A stretch of 64,000 nt of DNA, taken from the NCBI GenBank assembly GCA_964019055.1, contig OZ025211.1, positions 8,372,400 through 8,436,399 on the forward strand, given 5' to 3'. Shown one piece after another: positions 23,144 through 35,900 of this stretch; position 1 is the stretch's first letter, and each line of letters opens with the position of its first letter. The DNA comes from Anthopleura xanthogrammica. Lineage: Eukaryota > Cnidaria > Anthozoa > Actiniaria > Actiniidae. Position numbers and translations under genes: made by a program. The notes under the pieces were generated by a model. The model was not told where the DNA came from. It saw only the letters and a program-made list of their open reading frames with translations, and did not search any database.

Positions 23144-26100
23144 ATGTCAGTGCGAAGACGACAGGAATGGATTTCCCAGCTTTTTATTTTATTGCTGTTC
23201 CTTCGCCTAGGATCCTCTACAGATTACTTCAAAATTTTCCGTCGCCGTTCTGCGCAGCCAGGTAGCCAGCAAGATTCATTCCAGACTCCGCAGTCTCTGT
23301 GCGGGACAGCTAGTAATTACTATTGTCATGACTACGGAGCTCAACAGACAACGTGTACCACCTGTACCTGCCCACGTTCTAATGATACTTTCAGGTACAC
23401 GCATGCTCAGTGGAAATGCATTGGCAAAAGTGAACTTCGCCAGGAAACTGGTAATATATAAATTATTATTCTCTACTTTTATATGACCTATAATACACTG
23501 CAGTTTGGGGGAGGGGGAGGGTAACCAGGGTAAAAACCGCACATATCATGCTTAAACCATTAATTCAGTCAATCCCCTCCTAAGCAAACGTACGTTCTTA
23601 GGGTTGTCACGTTGTCACGTTGTCACACATCGTTTCTCCGTGACAACCATTACACGTCTTGGTAGAAGGTTACCAATCCCCGATAATTTGTGAACTTTAT
23701 ATTATAAATGTATTATCTGTAGTTTTTTTCTGCACATAATACATTTATCATGTCAACTACTCTCAAGGTCACGACATAAAGTCGTCTAGACTGTCGTGTT
23801 CAAAAGTGCGAAATTTAAAAACAACGACTTATGACTGTGAAGTTTCATTGCATTGTTTTGTAAAGTAGTCTGTTCACAGGCAATATTATAAAAGAAAAAA
23901 AAGCAACTTCCACCCCTTAAACTGTAATCTGAGAATGCATTCAGTTATAGAACAGCAAATAGTAAAATATGAATCTGTTTATACTAACTTATTCGTTTAG
24001 TAGCGGTCGACATCTTGGTTTTGTTGTCGCTTGTAGCCGTCTTCCAAAAGCTTCCAAAAGAGATTTTAAAAGTGAAAGAGCTTAAAAATTTACTCACATA
24101 TAAAGATAAAATTATAGAGAACACGTACCTTCCACCAATGTTATGCTCAAGCGTTTTTAATTGCGAAAATTTGGGATCAAATATTTCGTATTGTAAAGAC
24201 TATCAAACCTTCCCGTTCCATCCATTGCAAAACGTCGCGTTGTCATCGACGCGTGCGCATCATATGCAAATTAGGTCAACATAAGTGTGAATTTACTTCC
24301 GGTAGCGGTTTCCCAGGCCGCCGTTCGGGTTGTTTAAAGGTCCCTATTGTTATCCAGGGCGATATAATAAGCAAGAATTTTACTAACAGAGATTTTTTAT
24401 TGAAAACCCCAGGTTGTTTAGTAAGAGTAAGAGGCGAGCTGCAGTCCCAGCCTCTTCTCATCGTTCGGTCCGGAAGTCGATATTACATTGATCTACCGAT
24501 GGATCAAAGCTGTTCTTATAGCTACCCAACAGACACCTATTACCAAACATGCAATGGTACGTGGTTAGCGGCTGGTGGTATCGGAAGTGGATCCAGATAC
24601 TCTTTTCATGTTATCAAGCAACGGGGCAGATATCGGTATTGGTTGAGTGTATGTATCGTATACGGATTTTTTTTGTAAAAAGAACTTGTAATTTGTGACG
24701 TATTTCCGGGTCCAACTGCTCGCAAAAACCGCTAAAATCATGCAAGCGAAAAATGATATAACCTCCACCTGAAACAGCTAGAACTTTGGAAAACAAATCT
24801 TTCATGATGAAAAAGTAAGAAAAATATTATCGTTTATATATATCGTTTTGGACCCGGAAGTGGTTTTTTTCCATACGATTGACGTCACAATTAAAGCCGG
24901 TTGCATGATGCAGAATGAACATGAACAGAATGCTTCGGGAATTTTCTTTCTTGTTCAAATTTTAATTCCCTTATGACAGCACTAACACTGACATGCAATT
25001 CAGGTACTAGCTAAAAAAATAAAAGAAAGTGTGACAGGATTTCTGGTAGTGGTAGTAATCGACCCTATAATGGAAATAGCCAATTATAATTTAAAAACTT
25101 TTTTTCAATGTCATCCTTCTTTCTTTGCCTTCAGATCAAAACTGACAGTCAAGCAGTCAATGTCTTACAAGGAAGAATAATGAAAGTGAATATTACGTGC
25201 AGTACTAGAACCGGTGGTTCAATTCCTTGGAGCACGTGTTTCTTGTTCAAAGAATCCTACTTCAACACATCAATTTCATGTGAGTAACACTAAAACATGC
25301 ATGGACTATAGCTAAGGATTCTCGTTTGTTTATTCTCAAATTTATCATGAAACGTGCACAAATGGTAACTATAACAAATTCCTGTGGGTTCTCCGGTTTT
25401 CCTACATCCTCAATACTTACAAGCTAAATTCCAATTCTATCTGTGAGCCGTGCCCTTACGGCTTTTTCGGAGTTCCATATGTGAGTTAGCCATGCCCTTA
25501 CTTTGATCAGCCCAGAGGCTGTTTCAGGGTTCAATCTGTGAGTGAGCCGTGCCCTTACTTTGATCAGCCCAGAGGTTGTTTCAGGGTTTGATCTGTTGAT
25601 TTAGCCATGCCCTGACTTAGATCAGCCCTATGGTTGTTTCAGGGTTCGACACAATTTGAATCCCTCAATATTCATTTCTCCAGTCAAGCCATATGCACAC
25701 CGGTCATAAAATGTTGTAGATCATTCTTCTATGCAATTTAACGGATATTAACTTTTTTCATTTTGTATATACATTTGTTCAGGTCCTATTTACCAAGCTT
25801 TGATAAAAACTACTATAGCCACGCCCACGCCTTCGTTGTCCCCAAACTCTACTCTTGGTAAACAAACCGTTCAAAGCACGGAGAGTACTAGTACTAGTAC
25901 TTTATCCCCGACATCAACATTTCATGTAGTAAGTCTCGCTGGAAAAAAAAAACATATTTAGTTCAAAAAAAATTAATTGGATTCATTAATATTGATGTTC
26001 AAAATTGGATCAACCCTCTTCTTCCTTGTCCTTGTCCTTGTCCTTGTCCTTGTCCTTGTCCTTGTCCTTGTCCTTGTCCTTGTCCTTGTCCTTGTCCTTG

Positions 26101-28887
26101 TCCTTGTCCTTGTCCTTGTCCTTGTCCTTGTCCTTGTCCTTGTCCTTGTCCTTGTCCTTGTCCTTGTCCTTGTCCTTGTCCTTGTCCTTGTCCTTGTCCT
26201 TGTCCTTGTCCTTGTCCTTGTCCTTGTCCTTGTCCTTGTCCTTGTCCTTGTCCTTGTCCTTGTCCTTGTCCTTGTCCTTGTCCTTGTCGTCTCTCTTTTT
26301 GTTCTTCTTGTCCAGCAATTTTGTCAAAGATTCAGTCAGTGCTCTCTTCTGTTTCTTGTTCTTCTTTCTCTTATTTCCACCTTCATTTTTCACTGAAAAC
26401 ATTGAGCAAAACACAATCTTACTTTCCTCATTTATCTCCAGCTACTGACGTCATCTGCTGCTAATGTCACTCATCATCATCAATCAGATAAAGAGGCTAA
26501 ATCGAGCGTCGATAAAAAGATCGCTATCAGTGTATCAGCGGCAATAGGAGCCTTACTGGTTGTCATAGTAACAATCATTTGTATTGTTATTTACTGCAAA
26601 CGATGTAAAAGGTAAACTACTGGTCACCACTAATGAAATAATAATGGTGGCCTAATTAAATATTACTTTTTCGTTTTTCCCATTTTAAACCATGTGTCAT
26701 TCCATTTTTTTTGCAGAAAGAGTGCTGCCATGTACACCGCCGCACTTTACAACGCCTCTCAGGTTTGTCGCGATCTTCCGTTTCCTTGACAATAATTTTA
26801 ACATGTTCTGGTAATTATAGCCAATCTAGTTCTGCAGCACATTATTCTTTTTCTATAGGATCAGTGCTCTGCAGGGATTTACGACGAAACTAACATCAAT
26901 CTTCCATCCGCCTTGAAGTCTGCAAGTCTGATGAGTAAGTTGTATTAATCTGTGTTCCTAATATTTCTTAACTTAAGATAAACTTGTGAGGTTCTGGACT
27001 CGAACCTGACTCCGTGCCGTGACCGTGCGCGGGTTCTCTGTTGGTTGGATGATTAATAGCTACTTTGCGCACTATTGATTCAAATTACATTAAAATTTCC
27101 GCTGCTCGAACTACTTGCTTTATGCTGTGATTATTAGCACTCATGCAACGTTTGCTGTCTCATTGAAGTCACGCCATTCAAAGCGGTTTGCTGTCTTAGT
27201 GAATTCACGCCATACAAAGTGTGATGTCTTATCTGAGTCACGCACACCATGACGTCTCGTGCCTTACGACCGACTGAACTAAGAGAATAAATTATTTTAT
27301 TCGTATGCAAAACGTGGTTTGTGGATTATCTATTTTCCAACAGGTCACAGTAATCCAGCATATGGAAGGGGACAAGAATTATCAATCTCAGTCAAGTCTT
27401 CCCGCCATGCTTCCAGTCCATCTAGACTCGAGCTCCAACCAGATGAACCAGAAATGGTCGATGGCTCGAAGATCCTTGAAAACGAAAGCATGTTTACAGA
27501 CGCCACGGCAGCTCAACCGATCAAAAGGCGTAGAAACATGATTGTTGCATATGAAAATGTGATTGTCTTGCGTCAGGATACACCAAGAGGTAAGCACTGT
27601 ACAGGTAAATGTACTCTAAATTGCACAATAATTAGTATTTTGTGTCTTGAGTTTGAAAGCTGAGGTTCAATCTGTTCTAGGTACAAACAGCACACTATAA
27701 GGCATGTTTGCATTCTACACCCGAACGCACCAAGTTTGTTATTTCAGTATTGAGCAGTTTTCGTATGACTATGAGAAACTTACGGCACTGACTTCGCCTT
27801 GCTGTGACCGTGTCAGTACCGTCCGTGTATGAAAGCACTCGAAATTCCGTGCCGTGTCCGTGCCACGCAGTAACCGTGCCTTGTGCCGTGACTTTTCACA
27901 CTCATACTGAATCTGCTCTAAAGATCTATATGCAGTAGTTCGTATCACTTTCATATAAAGCGCGCAAAACTAGCTATGAGAGTGCAAGACAAAGGGGTTG
28001 GGACGCGGAACCTTGCCAGACCTTCAAATGGACATCTGCAAAATATCTAACCATTATTATCTCCAACTCGACCACCGAGACATGTCGTTCTTGCTGCGCA
28101 TGCTCCTGTTAATTGCTGAAATGATTAAATGACGCTAATTTTTCTCGTTACTTTTTTAGAAAGTGTCCCCGACGCCGAAGCATTCTACGAAAATCCAGGT
28201 ACCTACTCTCCTCATTATCACGTTCTTGAGAATCTCCGGGATTCTCGGGACGTCTCGAATAGCGCCTCGTACCCCTCGGTATCTCACATGGATCAAGAAT
28301 CACAAGGAGACTTTCATCATGATTCTTCAGAAGAGGAAGAAGATCAAAACTCTTATAATGATACCTATACGAACGACGACCAACCTATCTATACAAGTCC
28401 CGCGAGTCCCGTGAGCACCGCGGGTAGTATGCGGGATGGCAATTTCTCTTTTGAGCAACCGGATACAAATTATTACCAAGATGAGGAATATGAAGCATCT
28501 TTTGACGGTGCTCAAGAGCACAGCGAGAATTGGGACATTTATGCTAATTCAGAAGCAATACGAAATTCTCATTTGGAAGACGGCGCCATAAATAATCCTG
28601 GATATATGTCTGATGAAGAAGACGAGCGTAATACGAACCCAAATATATCGACCGACGAGCCTATTTATGACAACCAGATAGATTTAGATGACGGGCACAA
28701 TAAGTCAGGGGCTACCCCGTATGCACTCTTAAGGGACCAGCCCAAAGAGGGAGTGTATGAGGATTTGAGAGGGAATAAGTCTGGGGTAACTACCTCTGAT
28801 TATCAGTCACTCTCCCCTGTAACAACAAGAAAGAACCCCAAAACGAACAAACCCAAAATTAAGCCAAGACCAGCTAGAAAACAATGA
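23144..28887 (+). CDS. Receptor array gene E: largest and most diverged member
   Basis: Nine exons: 23144-23450, 24413-24648, 25135-25279, 25783-25928, 26442-26611, 26717-26762, 26859-26934, 27344-27589, 28160-28887, giving 699 residues. Signal peptide from MSVRRRQEWISQLFILLLFL. The exon 1 Cys module is diverged (CGTASNYYC, CTTCTCP) but keeps the WKC end and phase-1 donor. Exon 2 has TYYQTCNGTW; exon 3 has GRIMKVNITC and CFLFK. Stalk (exon 4) and membrane segment (exon 5, about residues 305-329) are separate exons, as in gene A. The tail is about 370 residues, acidic, with about 20 tyrosines: NPAY and NPGY motifs, EPIYDNQIDL, YALL and the final YEDL-x11-YQSL. Intron 4 contains a hexanucleotide microsatellite. 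Inferred type I signalling receptor. Confidence 0.8.
25441..25650. repeat. Minisatellite of about 70 bp, three copies
   Basis: GTGAGCCGTGCCCTTAC and CAGCCCAGAGG-TGTTTCAGGG recur three times in intron 3 of gene E. The sequence just before it (GGTTCTC-GGTTTTCCT, AAGCTAAATTCCAATT) recurs at 45460-45540, so it sits in a dispersed repeat. Confidence 0.75.
26024..26287. repeat. (CCTTGT)n microsatellite, 44 uninterrupted copies
   Basis: 264 bp of perfect hexanucleotide in intron 4 of gene E. It makes long open frames in three registers (Leu-Val, Ser-Leu, and Lys-Asp on the other strand) that are not genes. Confidence 0.97.
28756..28812 (+). other. ITAM-like YxxL pair of gene E
   Basis: Encodes YEDL, eleven residues, then YQSL near the C-terminus, matching the ends of genes A, B and C. 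Confidence 0.65.
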
Positions 28888-29048
28888 GATTATTTGACTG
28901 TAAACAATTTTAAAATTGATGATTTTGAAACTGATAGCTAGGTGAATGATTTTGACTGTTAACTGTCAGTCTTTCCTCATCTTGTGTTTCATTGTGTTGA
29001 AGAGCATAAAGCAAAATGCCTCATATTTTGGCTTACATACATTCCTAG

Positions 29049-29070
29049 AATAAATTTGATGATGAATAAA
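29049..29070 (+). terminator. Two poly(A) signals of gene E
   Basis: AATAAA occurs at 29049-29054 and 29065-29070, about 165 bp after the stop. Confidence 0.55.
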
Positions 29071-29333
29071 TTTTGCGTTTAATTTCCGTGTGTAGGTTCA
29101 TTTGTTTTCCATGAACTTTTGATCATGGACCGTGGAGCACCCTAAAAAGTGGTGTGGCCATATAAGAGACTAGTATGGAAAAAGGGAAAAGTGGTAGGAC
29201 TTTAGCCCTACCAGCCCCTCCTCTCACGCGATCCCTGTTCATGCCATACTCAGTGATTTTGCTACCTTTTCAATGTGTTCTTGTTGTACAACCACGTGCC
29301 TCAAAATCCCTTGAGATATAAATAACAATAAAA

Positions 29334-29409
29334 CAGCCGCCATGTTGGTTGATATAACAAGTGAATTTTAATGAGGAATGCTTTGTATAGTCAACCAACA
29401 TGGCGGCTA
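29334..29409. repeat. Short hairpin with GCCGCCATGTTGGTTGA arms
   Basis: AGCCGCCATGTTGGTTGA at 29334 is reversed at 29389-29409 as TCAACCAACATGGCGGCT. MITE-like. Confidence 0.7.
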
Positions 29410-29994
29410 GTGACGTAACATGCACTCCGCATGAATTCAGCTAAAATTTAAAATTTCTCTAAAAGATATAGGCGGTATGGTATGCGTGTTTCTTTTTCTG
29501 TTTGTTTGGTGTTTTTTTTTTTCATTTCTTTTCTTTTTTGTTGCTGGACAGTTATGTTATCTTGTCCTCTCTTTTTACTTTCTCTCTCTGATATAACACA
29601 TACATATACTCAAAGCTATAAATTTTATAACCTTTTTCAAAACCTTTTTCGTTTTCTTTTTCGATTTTTTTCCTCGGTGTCAACATCGTACTTTCCCCTT
29701 GCGATGCGCTCGCTGAGGATCATGGGAGATTCAACTACTCGCCCCAGATCTACTCATTAGGTTGGAACGCCTGACTATTCTGATCTTATCAACTGTAGTG
29801 AAGTTTGTGTTGTCGATGCAGAAAACAGTGAAAAACATTCCTTTTTCCAGCTAAAAATGTAAAATTGAAGGTTTTAGCTTTTAAAAGAAGCTTTATTATT
29901 CTAACTAAAGTGAAATGGGCTATTTAGAAATGGTTTTTGGACCTTTTCTTTGGCCATTTTTGCAATTTTAGTTTCGTTGTTGTTGTATTTTGCC

Positions 29995-32900
29995 ATGGAA
30001 ATCGTCAGTGAAGGGAGGTAAGTTGGACTGGCTAGTGGTAGTTACTGCCTTAGAAATACGCGTACTGAACTAAGAGTATTCATAATAGATTTTTGATTCT
30101 AATATTCATTATTGATCAGAGTTAAGACCGAGATCGGGGTCTCAGATGGGTTGAAAACCTTCATCCATACACGTACATAACTTATCATTAAATCTTACTA
30201 CAAATACATGTAAGCTTACTGTAGCTAATTTTAAGGCCATTTTTTTATAGTTTGGAATCAATCAGTCGACCTTCAAGTACAGCAAGTGAAAAAGGAAGGC
30301 GATCAAGCCGAAAAGTAGGTGATATCCATACGAAATTTACTTGTTAAGTATAGTGAGTGTTCACAAGTCTCATCATTTGCCTATTTGTCTTCACTACTAG
30401 GTGCCTATTGCACAGAGGCTACAGCATTCTAGTTCTCTAGAGATCCTGCCCCCTGAAGGTAAAAATTATTTATTTAGTTTAAATTTAAGTAAAGTAAATT
30501 TAAATGGACAGTTATTTCAGGAATTATGCCATGCCATGGATATATTTTATCATGCTTTTGGAGAGTGCGTTGGATGGAAACCATTGGATGAAAGCAAGGA
30601 GGAATTGTGTGACCTTGTGACAACATTTCTCTCTAAGTGTTTCATTATCAAATGAGTTTTTTCCAAAAAAACCCACCAGGATACTTATCTGTTACTGAGG
30701 GGTTTGTCTGCTTTTCCCATCGTCGTACCCGATCCTTCCCTCTTGACCTCCCAGCTGGTTGTTTAGTAGTTCACGAAATGTAATTTAGCCATCACCTATT
30801 TGACTAATTGCTATTATAACATTACATCTACATCTACTTTTAATTATTACTAGTCCGCAAAGCCATTAAGGCAAATAGGTGAAGGGCACAGTCAGCATTA
30901 TTACATAAATGTTTACAGTCTATTAAATACATCAGAAATAGATCAATAAATAAATAGATGATAACTAGCAGTAAGCTAGTGTGGGCTGCGTCAGTGTTTC
31001 TAATGAAACAGTATGGATAAAAAGTTAAATTTTACACCGTAAAAAATAAGAGAGATCACTTACTGATGTTTTGGACGCTAGTACTTCGTCGGAGTAAAAG
31101 AGAGAATAAGAGTGGAAGGTAGTGTATATATGATAAAGATAGAAAATAGATAACCAATGAGAGCAAGGTAGGCAAGGTTACAAGAAAAAAACAATAAGAA
31201 ATAATAAAAAGACAAAAGAATAGATTAATTAAAGGCAAAGCGTTCATTCATCCCATTGGGATTATGAGTACCCAATAGGTGAATGAGCTGCATCTCTTTG
31301 GTTTTGCCACAATCATTGTTGCCGCTAACCAAAGACAAACCGAAAACAATGAAGTCGGAAAGCGAATGATTAGGTAAATTGAAATGGCGGGAAACTGGTT
31401 TAGTTTGATTGTTCTTACGAATATCATAAAGATGGTTGCAGATACGATCACCGAAACGACGGCGATAAATAGATAAATAAGTGACTTAAGAAGTATTCAT
31501 ATCATAATACATTACAAAATCCAATGAACTGGCCCAAAAAAAATGACTTGTTTTATTCTATTTCTTTGATTTAGAAATCAGTGGAATTCCAAGTGAGGTA
31601 AATCAAATTGATATACTGTATGTCTCATTCTTTATATGTGTTTCCAGAAATTATGCATAACTCCCCTTGAACTCTCCCCAGTACAGTGTATAGATTGGAT
31701 TTTCCTAGGGTTAATGGGTTCAGAGCAGGAGATTATCTTCTTGGACACTTCTATACAAGTTTCCTAGCTTGAATAGACCCTTGAGAGGGTCCACAGTAGG
31801 GGTTCTTAGATCCCTCCATCCCACTCATTTTTGCTGGCCATCCCACTATCCTGATTGCTTTGTAACAAAATCCTGATCCCCTCCTAAATTTGATTAACCA
31901 ACAACTCTAACCACTGAGAGAGATAATAACTACTACTATTTCAGGATTGAAACTGAACATTAGAGTATGAATTGTGTTCTAACTTATGGTATTCTGATAT
32001 TTTGCAATTATGCAATTATGCACTAAAATAATAAATAATAAAATGTTTTCCCATTTCAGACCATGTGTCATTCCCTTGAGTGTCATTTCATTGTTTAACC
32101 GCTGCACATGAGAAGAAACATGAATAAAATTGATTATGAATACAACTCAGAATCAACAAAGAATCTTATTCTCAAGATCAAGGATGACATGTGGTCTGTA
32201 ATGGGAAAATATTATGCCCAAGATTAAAAGATCTATTGCAACAAGGGTTCTGTAGTCTTGTCTTATTAAATGCTTATGATTACACATTTTATTTTTTATC
32301 ACTTCTTTAGCTCTTCTCTGCTTTGGAGAAAGATGTGGAAATTGAGGACTTTGATGATGAAGAAGTTGAAAGCGACAGTAACCATGACAGCGAATCTTAC
32401 ATGGATGAGGAAATCGAAGAGTCCTGTGATGATACTGGTATGATTATTGTAGGATATGCGTGCACATACTGTGTTGAGTTATAAAGCATGTGGGGATTGG
32501 CAGAATGCAAGACAAGACAGTGTAAAGGAGAAGCATGATATGTAGTGGAGTGCTTCTCAACACTTCTCAACTGAATCTGCCAATCCCCAAATACTTTATA
32601 ACTGGATCCTAGACTCTGGATCCATTCAGGACTGAACTTTGTCCTCAACCCATGTAATATCAAATTTGGGTCCTTAGCATTGTGTTGTTGGTGCCATTAT
32701 CGATTTTGGGAAACCTTTGACAACACAAGTGAAGTGAGTCCTGGGATACTTCAATATACATTGTAGTGTGAAAATTTAATAACATGCATTTTGTTACCTG
32801 TATAATGTATTTTTTTTAAATTATATTTTGTTGCTTTTATAGCAGAGAATCAAATTATAGCATTAGAAAGGAACGAACCACTGTCACCAGATACGAGCAG

Positions 32901-35900
32901 AACAGAAAGTACCAGCCAACAAGAAGAGCTTACTGCACTGACTGAGGGAGAGGATGTTGATCCTCAAATCAAAGAGGGAATGCAAAAGATTAAAAAACTT
33001 GATGAGATACTTGCCAAGAAAATTAAGGTACACAACAAGGAACTCTTTAGCATCAGATATTATATTTGAAGTGATCAACAGTAATTATCAAGAGCTTAAA
33101 AGTCCCTTCAGCCATTGACCTACCCCCTCCCCCCCCCCCCCCCCCCCCCCCACAGAAAAAAGTCCAAGTCCAACTAACAGGAATTGAACCTGATAATTTC
33201 CAGATACCGGTCGAATGCTTTACCACAAAGCTACCAGGAGACTCATATGGTTATGGCCACTTTTACTGGGCTGATATGACAGAAGGCCTGCATACTGCTA
33301 GTCTTGAGCTGTCCAGGTTCAGTTCAGAACACAATATATAGAAATAATAGATGGAAGATGAGAAGCTAGGAAGAAATGATAGAAAATGCAGGCTGTCTGT
33401 CATATCAATCAGGAAGGTCACAGGTTAGATTCCTGTCAGGTGGACTTGTATTTTTTCCCCTAGCTCCTGCACAAGCTAGTGTCTTCTGAATAACTTTTAT
33501 ATCATTTCTTCCTAGCTTCTCATCTATCATCTAGTACATTGTTCATGTTAATAACTCCTTAGCCACAAGTTTTTTATAACTTTTTCATTTGAATGCATTG
33601 AGCTACAATTGTAATTTTCACTAATAATTTCACAGAAAGAAAAGGAGGTGAAAAACCACAGGCATCAGTTGGAAAAAATGTGGAAAGAACAACTGCAACA
33701 AATGGTGAAACCACAGGATGATGGTAGTCATGGCAACCAAACTCTAGTTGGAGCCACCTTACTTGCCTTGGAGCTGGGAAATGAAGATGTTCTAGGTAAA
33801 ATGGAACTGCAGTAACAGTAACAGCCATAGATTTATAACCTATTGATCTTCTGGTTTTTCACAATTTATGATGTCAAAGGATAATTATGACCAGAAATAT
33901 CGTCATTATTTTCTGAAGCAGAGATACTATTGACCTAATTTTAATACACTACCATTTCTAATACAATTTTTTCAATCTTTATTGGTTTTAGGGTCCAGTC
34001 GTGACGATCCTGTTACTCCTGTATTTGCTACACAGCCACTTGGGACTGAGGAAAGCTACAATCGATACCAAAGCACGTCAGCTTCAGGTATGCGTATCTG
34101 GGTACTGATACTAACAACTTGATGTTTTTACACCCATTTTCATAATTACGTGACCCAGATGACAAGCTATAATTTGAGTCCTCTGGGTTTTTGGTTTATG
34201 TCAGTCGAATTTTCAATGTCTGAGCTAGTAAATTTTTAATCAATTGAAGCCAAAAACCCAGAAATCTTGGGCTGCGTCGGTAGTGTAATGGGGGGGGGGG
34301 GGGGGGGTACAGTAACTCCATACTGACTGATAATACATGTAAGTATTTTAGTATTTTACAGATAAAAGCTAAAGGAACTGATCTGGTTGAATAATGTTAA
34401 AGCAAATTTTAATAAGTGTTTGTGGGTCGTTGTAAAAAATAGTAATAATTAAATAAATATAAGAACTTTGTAACATTCTTTGGTTCTTCCAAGACATTGG
34501 CGCGTCTTTAGTTCTTTCAAAACATCGGCGGGTTATGCAGTTTGCCATGACGATACATCAGCCCCGTGTCTTCAGACACTAGTGGACGAAGTTACATTCT
34601 ATCAGATTTTCGTGTTCTTTTAGTTTTCTTGGCCATGCCGCTTCCATTTTCTTCACTCTCCTTCAGTTTTACCTCATGGGAGTAACAGTGAGTATGTGTA
34701 ATTTGTACTAGTTCTCCAGCCTCGTCTAAACCTGGAACTCGCCGGCCGAGTCCCATGGAAAACTCAGATTGAAATGCCACAGCTTTGGGACTTGGACACC
34801 AAAAGTTGTCAAATGCATGATCGAGAGGGTCGTGTCGAGTTTTGGATGAGGATGACTTGAAACAGAAATACTTGAATACCCTAGTTAACGATATGCCTCT
34901 CATGCAGTTCATAGTTGTTCGGTTCCTTGTGGTTCTTGTGCTGTGTTCCTTGTGTTTCTACCTTCAGTTGGAAATGACTAAAGATCTGTGCAGTATTTGT
35001 TGGGTATATTAGCGATGAAGACGTCATTTGCATCTTCAAAGCACGTCATTTGCATCTTCAAAGAACACAAGTATAAACGCGGAAAAAAACAAAAAATCTA
35101 ACACTTAGTTTTGATTGAAATCGAGGCTGCTTACGTCATGACGTCATTTAAAACTGTATGTTTCGGAGGTTGCTTAGCAACATGACGTCATTTGACATTT
35201 GTACACGTGAGTACGCGAGTAAACCTTTGAAATTTATGATATATTCGAAGGTTGGTCGGCAACGTAGCGTCATTTGCCATTGTATATTTGGAAAGTTGCT
35301 TAGCAACATGACGTCATTTGACATTTGTTTGCTATTTATGAACGTTCTGAATTCAGGACATCACCGAAGGTTGCTTAGCAACATGACTTTATTTACATTT
35401 GTATTGTATCAGGTGCACGTCAATCGTACCTTCAAACCAAAATATCATAGTATCGTCCATGAAGGTTGCTTAGCAACATGACTTCATTCACATTTGTATT
35501 GTATCAGGTGCACGTCAATCGTACCTTCAAACCAAAATATCATAGTATCGTCTATGAAGGTTGCTTAGCAACATGACTTCATTCACATTTGTATTGTATC
35601 AGGTGCACGTCAACCGGACCTTCAAACCAAAATATCATAGTATCGTCTATGAAGGTTGCTTAGCAACATGACTTCATTCACATTTGTATTGTATCAGGTG
35701 CACGTCAACCGGACCTTCAAACCAAAATATCATAGGTAGTAACGTCTATGAAGGTTGCTTAGCAACTTAATGTCATTTCGAGTTTAAATGTTTTAATAGG
35801 TACACGTGGTATATTTCGAACTCTTAGAAACCGTGTTGTTGCTAAGGGCTTATGCACCTTTCCGTAGTCTTCCCACAATCCCTTATGATCCCAGCGCGAG

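Larger units (their letters stand above)
28888..29994. other. Spacer between gene E and FSIP1
   Basis: Contains the gene E poly(A) signals and one small hairpin (29334-29409). A T-rich open frame at 29482-29760 looks like chance. No gene supported. Confidence 0.6.

Noticed and set aside
24015..24284. 89-residue frame in intron 1 of gene E with CSSVFNCENL and FPFHPLQ, faintly like the start of a THAP zinc finger
   Set aside because: The second half of a THAP domain (C-x2-H with the conserved Trp) is absent, and no splice sites connect it in phase to the neighbouring exons.
25977..26448. Long open frames of Leu-Val, Ser-Leu and Lys-Asp repeats on both strands
   Set aside because: They are translations of the (CCTTGT)n microsatellite within an intron of gene E.
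33165..33245. Possible tRNA gene on the minus strand
   Set aside because: Box A and box B words are present, but the stems do not form a proper cloverleaf; better explained as a SINE head.
34592..34912. 106-residue minus-strand frame in FSIP1 intron 8 ending in a basic KKTKRTRKSDRM
   Set aside because: It looks somewhat protein-like, but I recognise no family and see no promoter or partner exons; possibly a transposon fragment.
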